A DNA stretch of 64,000 nt from an uncultured Bacilli bacterium. GTDB taxonomy: Bacteria; Bacillota_I; Bacilli_A; RF39; UBA660. Below the pieces are notes generated by a model. That model did not search any database. It saw nothing but the letters and a program-made list of their open reading frames with translations, and was not told the DNA's origin. The translations under genes and the position numbers were made by a program. Positions 60,878 to 64,000 of the stretch are shown here, piece by piece (within the stretch, counting starts at the first letter, position 1; every line of letters starts with the position of its first letter). The stretch lies in assembly GCA_934155645.1 (NCBI GenBank), contig CAKPHC010000007.1:1-64000 (forward strand). The letters are read 5' to 3'.

Positions 60878-61528
60878 CTAACTTGCTAATTTAGTTCTTA
60901 GCTTTGTTAGTATTTTAGTTTCATTTCTAGATACTTGAACTTGACTCATCCCTAGAATTTCAGATGTTTCTTGTTGACTTTTGTCATCATAATACCTAGC
61001 TTTTATTAATTTCTTTTCTTCTTCTGATAGTTTTGATATTTCTTCTCTTAAATCTAAGATGTTGTCATCATAACCTTTTTCATTGTAACTTATTGAATCA
61101 TATAAAGTCATTTCTTTACCATCATCATTTAATTCATAATCTAAGCTTTTTACATATTCACTAGCAATTGATGCTTCATTTATTTTTTCTAATGGTATTT
61201 CCAAGAAAAGTGATAATTCTTCATCCGTTGGAGTCCTCATCATTTTTTGTGCTAAAACTTCTCTTGCCTTAGTAATAGAATTGTTTAAAGAAATCAAATC
61301 TTTACTTATTTTTATTACATTATTCTCTCTTATATATTTAAGTATTTCTCCTTTTATATACAAATATACATATGAAGATAAGTTATTACTTCCCTTACTT
61401 GCATCATAATTTTCCATAGCTTTCATGCAACCAATTCTTCCTTGTTGGCACAAATCTTCAAAATCATTACCAAAACTATACTTGTGTGCAATACTGTAAA
61501 TCATTTTTTCATAATCTTGTCCGTTCAT
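60878..61528 (-). CDS. sigF: Early forespore sigma factor SigF-like
   Basis: 216 residues of the SigF/SigG/SigB type. Region 2 has SYVYLYIKGEILKYIREN and DLCQQGRIGCMKAMENYD; region 4 has QQETSEILGMSQVQVSRNE. A short Phe/Pro-poor N-terminus is present. Its position right after spoIIAA and before spoVA supports SigF; SigG cannot be excluded on sequence. Nine bases separate it from spoIIAA. SD AAGGAGA. Confidence 0.9.
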   Translation of the reverse strand: MNGQDYEKMIYSIAHKYSFGNDFEDLCQQGRIGCMKAMENYDASKGSNNLSSYVYLYIKGEILKYIRENNVIKISKDLISLNNSITKAREVLAQKMMRTPTDEELSLFLEIPLEKINEASIASEYVKSLDYELNDDGKEMTLYDSISYNEKGYDDNILDLREEISKLSEEEKKLIKARYYDDKSQQETSEILGMSQVQVSRNETKILTKLRTKLAS

Positions 61529-61537
61529 ATTATCTCC

Positions 61538-61876
61538 TTAAATATTAATTATATTAAATGCACTAATTTCTCTTTCTGATAAATATATTTTATTTAATTC
61601 TCCTTGTTTTATATTAAGCTTTAGTGGACTATAATAACCACATATTAATAATCTTCCATCTTTTCCAATTAGCATTTTATAACGCTCAACCATATTATTT
61701 AATTCATTGTTATTTATAATAGTAGTTTTTTCTAAGTTTATTAATAAATACTTAATACCAGCTTTCCTTATAGTATCATCAATTATTTTTAATTTAGATG
61801 CTGTACTTTTATTTAATTCTCCTATCAATCTTACAAATAGTATTCCTCTTTTAAATTCAAATTCTATTTTAAGCAT
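61538..61876 (-). CDS. spoIIAA: SpoIIAA-like STAS protein lacking the phospho-serine
   Basis: 112 residues. RGILFVRLIGELNKSTASKL and KYLLINLEKTTIINNNELNNM align with SpoIIAA, but the site that normally reads DSSG (phosphorylated Ser) reads NNNE. SpoIIAA normally frees SigF by binding SpoIIAB, whose gene is absent between this and sigF. It may act differently or have lost that function. SD GAGGAGA. Confidence 0.82.
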   Translation of the reverse strand: MLKIEFEFKRGILFVRLIGELNKSTASKLKIIDDTIRKAGIKYLLINLEKTTIINNNELNNMVERYKMLIGKDGRLLICGYYSPLKLNIKQGELNKIYLSEREISAFNIINI

Positions 61877-61941
61877 ATTATCTCCTCGCTATTAAATATA
61901 GTTTATATTTGTTTTATTTTATACCAATTCGACAAAACTAT

Positions 61942-62784
61942 TTATTTTTTTCGTACGACAAAAATCGACATTAGAATTAAAAAGATTACATAAAAGGCAC
62001 AAGTACTATAATAAAACCATGTTATATCACTCTTACAATAAATTATTTTTGGTAAAGTAATTGGTTCTATTTTTAAAGGAGTTTCTACTATTTTAATTGT
62101 CTCTTCAGGATAATATTCACTAATATATTTGTTTTCTGTATAATTATTTGTAATGTTATTTACTGGCTCAGTAACAATCGGTTCTTTAACATCATTTTTA
62201 GAAATATTTACAACTAAAGATACCTTTCTTTCTATATCAGAAGCCGATATTACTAATTCATATATATCATTTTTCTTTAAATCATATTCTCCTTTTATTT
62301 TTATTTCATCTTTCTTAAAATTAGTGTTCATATAACTATAAATGTCAAAGTCATAATCGTTGACAATTATTACTTCTGGTATTATTAAATACTCAGCCTT
62401 TTCAATTAAAACCTTCTTAGACATAACTGTACCTTGATAGATAAAATCTATTGAAGATTCACAATGATTCATTGTATCTAAATCATAATATAGTATTACA
62501 TCTATTTCTTCTAGTGGAATATTAGTATATAAATAACTTTTGGGGTCAACATCTTTAGAATATACAACAAATTCATCAGGAATTTCTATAAATCTTCTAT
62601 ACCTATATTTATATCTTAAGAAGCCAAATTCATAGTCTTTTTCTACTTCCACATCATAGCTTTCTTCTATTTCAAAGTCAGCATATTCGTATTCACTTTC
62701 ATTAAAATAATAAACTTCTCCTTTTACTTCTTGCGGTATTATGAACATTAGAAAAAGAAAAGCAAATAAAAATATTTTCTTCAT
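61942..62784 (-). CDS. Secreted membrane-anchored protein of unknown function
   Basis: 280 residues. A signal peptide (about 1-22, ending VKG) is followed by an extracellular part rich in Tyr, Glu and Asp, a likely beta domain (KYRYRRFIEIPDEFVVYS) and EPVNNITNNYTENKY. A C-terminal helix (about 253-276) ends in VRKK, orienting the N-terminus outside. No family recognised. Its place between spoIIAA and a nucleotide enzyme gives little hint. SD GAGGTGA. Confidence 0.7.
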   Translation of the reverse strand: MKKIFLFAFLFLMFIIPQEVKGEVYYFNESEYEYADFEIEESYDVEVEKDYEFGFLRYKYRYRRFIEIPDEFVVYSKDVDPKSYLYTNIPLEEIDVILYYDLDTMNHCESSIDFIYQGTVMSKKVLIEKAEYLIIPEVIIVNDYDFDIYSYMNTNFKKDEIKIKGEYDLKKNDIYELVISASDIERKVSLVVNISKNDVKEPIVTEPVNNITNNYTENKYISEYYPEETIKIVETPLKIEPITLPKIIYCKSDITWFYYSTCAFYVIFLILMSIFVVRKK

Positions 62785-62829
62785 AAAATCACCTCAATAA
62801 TATATAAAACATTTATGAAGTGTTTTCCT

Positions 62830-62858
62830 AAAAAAAAGAAAAAGATTTTTTCTTTTTC
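62830..62858 (-). terminator. Intrinsic terminator after NDT-like gene
   Basis: Minus-strand GAAAAAGA-loop-TCTTTTTC followed by seven T. Confidence 0.75.
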
Positions 62859-62867
62859 GATATAATA

Positions 62868-63167
62868 TTATTTTAAATTGCTGTAGTAAATAATTTCTTT
62901 GCCTAGCTTTTTCGCATACTCTATTTCAGAGTTTGTACTATCGCCAATATAATCATTAACATTTACTACTAAGATAGCATCTGCTAATTCTATTCTTTTT
63001 AAGTGTTCATTTTTCAAGTTATTTAATTGTTCATCTGTTCTTTGATAGTTTTCCAACACAGGATAAATTGGTGTAAGAACACAATTTCCTTCTAACGCCA
63101 TCTTTTCAGCAATTGTCATCATTTCCTTTTGAAATTTTAAACTTCCACATAAAGTAATTATTTTCAT
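62868..63167 (-). CDS. Nucleoside 2-deoxyribosyltransferase-like protein
   Basis: 99 residues: ITLCGSLKFQKEMM at the start, then LADAILVVNVNDYIGDSTNSEIEYAKKLGKEIIYY. It fits the NDT/DUF4406 fold, but it is short and the catalytic Glu is only tentatively the one in SEIEYA. Likely nucleotide salvage or signalling. Two bases after the GNAT gene. Confidence 0.75.
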   Translation of the reverse strand: MKIITLCGSLKFQKEMMTIAEKMALEGNCVLTPIYPVLENYQRTDEQLNNLKNEHLKRIELADAILVVNVNDYIGDSTNSEIEYAKKLGKEIIYYSNLK

Positions 63168-63168
63168 T

Positions 63169-63651
63169 TTATAACCTCTTTACATCAATCAACATTCGTG
63201 AGTGATACCCATCTTTTTTATAAAATTCAACAGCATTTTTGTTATATGCGAAAACATCTAAAAAAACATATTCACAATTAATTGATTTAAAATAGTTTTC
63301 CATTTTCTTCATTAATTGTTTTCCAATTCCTTTACCTCTAGCTTCTTTAGAAATAATTAATTCTGATATTTCACCACTTTTTGGACACTTGTAATCTAAA
63401 TAATCATACTCATCATAAGTTCTAACATATCCCATAATTAATCCGATTGCTTTTTCGTTTTCAACTACTAAATAACATTTACCATTATTATTTTTGACTT
63501 TTTCTAAATCTAAAACAGCCATTTTATCTCTATATTCTGGATGAAGTCTATCTAAGCTATCTTCATCTATACTGATAATATATTCTTCTAATTCTACTAA
63601 TAAATCTTTAATATCTCCTAAATACTTATCTTCATATTCAATTATTTGCAT
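63169..63651 (-). CDS. GNAT-family N-acetyltransferase
   Basis: 160 residues; the acetyl-CoA loop reads SKEARGKGIGKQLMKKME, with the preceding strand GEISELIIS and a C-terminal FLDVFAYNKNAVEFYKKDGY. Substrate unknown. It starts the two-gene unit with the NDT-like gene. AAGGAG site. Confidence 0.9.
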   Translation of the reverse strand: MQIIEYEDKYLGDIKDLLVELEEYIISIDEDSLDRLHPEYRDKMAVLDLEKVKNNNGKCYLVVENEKAIGLIMGYVRTYDEYDYLDYKCPKSGEISELIISKEARGKGIGKQLMKKMENYFKSINCEYVFLDVFAYNKNAVEFYKKDGYHSRMLIDVKRL

Positions 63652-63711
63652 TAATAATTACTCCTTTTAAACCAATTTCTTATTAATGTATTATATCATG
63701 GTTTTGAAAAT

Positions 63712-63745
63712 AAAAAAAACACCTAGAATTGTTATTCTAAGTGTT
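63712..63745 (-). terminator. Intrinsic terminator after dacF-like gene
   Basis: Minus-strand AACACTTAGAAT-AACA-ATTCTAGGTGTT (one G-U pair) followed by T's. Confidence 0.85.
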
Positions 63746-63751
63746 CCTTTT

Positions 63752-64000
63752 TTAAATCATATTTCCTAGTAGTATGTCTTTTAATGTTACTAGTATTGTT
63801 TTAAAGTATCCTAGTTTTTTTACATCTTCGTTTACAATTAAATCAACTTTTTTTATTGTTTTATTATTATCTTTAACTAATACTTTACCTATTACATCAC
63901 CTTTTTTAAGAGGTAATTTTATTTCTTCTAGTTTAACATCTAAATCATATTTTTTACTTATCTCAGATTTTTTCTTTAATACTACTATATCTTCTTTAGG
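63752..64000 (-). CDS. dacF: Partial D-alanyl-D-alanine carboxypeptidase (DacF/PBP5 C-terminal domain)
   Basis: The last 82 residues and the stop are seen; the frame is open to the window edge. The start of the visible part KKYDLDVKLEEIKLPLKKGD and GKVLVKDNNKTIKKVDLIV fit the beta-rich C-terminal domain of DacF/PBP5 enzymes, and a C-terminal amphipathic anchor (LKDILLGNMI) follows. DacF lies next to spoIIA in Bacillus, which supports the call. The catalytic part is outside the window. Confidence 0.75.
   Translation of the reverse strand, partial: PKEDIVVLKKKSEISKKYDLDVKLEEIKLPLKKGDVIGKVLVKDNNKTIKKVDLIVNEDVKKLGYFKTILVTLKDILLGNMI

Noticed and set aside
1..64000. CRISPR array, prophage or insertion sequence
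   Set aside because: No regularly spaced repeats, integrase, transposase or terminal inverted repeats were seen.

Overview
The window is very AT-rich. By eye it is a little under 30% GC, apart from one short GC-rich island near 30.1-30.5 kb. Almost every gene is on the minus strand. The gene set is that of a Gram-positive, endospore-forming, low-GC Bacillota lineage, plausibly an uncultured gut member of the Bacilli/Erysipelotrichia/RF39 side: SigF- and SigK-type sigma factors, SpoVAC/AD/AE, SpoIVFA/SpoIVFB, a DacF-type C-terminus, MreC/MreD, Mur ligases, a PASTA kinase, a sortase and a Tad secretion locus. The genus cannot be named from this sequence. Start codons are mostly ATG, with several GTG/TTG and one probable ATT. 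Most transcription units end in short A/T-rich hairpins with T-tracts.

Layout. 0-9 kb holds cell-surface and export genes: a partial Ig-repeat protein, signal peptidase I, a sortase with a VWA-type sortase substrate, a lipoprotein, a lipoprotein beta-N-acetylhexosaminidase and a three-repeat surface protein. 9-14.3 kb is a yebC-tadC-tadB-tadA-tadZ-tadE-tadE locus without a visible flp pilin or prepilin peptidase. 14.4-16.9 kb has four tandem paralogous small secreted proteins. Their N-terminal module recurs in the large surface proteins at 6.5-8.9 and 30.3-31.9 kb. 16.9-29.8 kb holds cell-wall synthesis (ddl, murF, murE), yqeH/yqeG, a polysaccharide deacetylase, sigK and a DUF4143 ATPase. 29.8-32.0 kb is the most unusual part: a surface-protein gene with a GC-rich C-terminal variable segment, a nearby non-coding template-like copy rich in AAC codons, and a promoter whose spacer contains a G10 tract. 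32-41 kb holds membrane, lipid, morphogenesis and sporulation genes, radC and proS. 41.2-42 kb and 57.2-57.5 kb carry related cassettes that look like type I toxin-antitoxin loci. 42-57 kb has redox genes and a cysteine desulfurase, the rlmN-prpC-prkC-rsgA-rpe operon, metal homeostasis genes, an Agr-like two-component pair and an ArsR regulator with a Cys-rich tail. 57.5-64 kb has tRNA-Leu(CAA), scpB-scpA, then spoVAE-spoVAD-spoVAC-sigF-spoIIAA, and ends in the 3' end of a dacF-like gene.

Main points. (1) A VR/TR pair typical of a diversity-generating retroelement, with differences concentrated at template adenines but no reverse transcriptase in the window. (2) The same gene appears to be driven by a promoter with a poly-G spacer, a classic slipped-strand phase-variation design, so one surface protein may be both switched and diversified. 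(3) A family of small hydrophobic peptide cassettes with convergent antisense RNAs, two intact and one decayed. (4) A spoIIA locus lacking spoIIAB, whose SpoIIAA has Asn at the phospho-serine site. (5) An ArsR gene with an in-frame internal Shine-Dalgarno and start that could yield a separate metallothionein-like protein.
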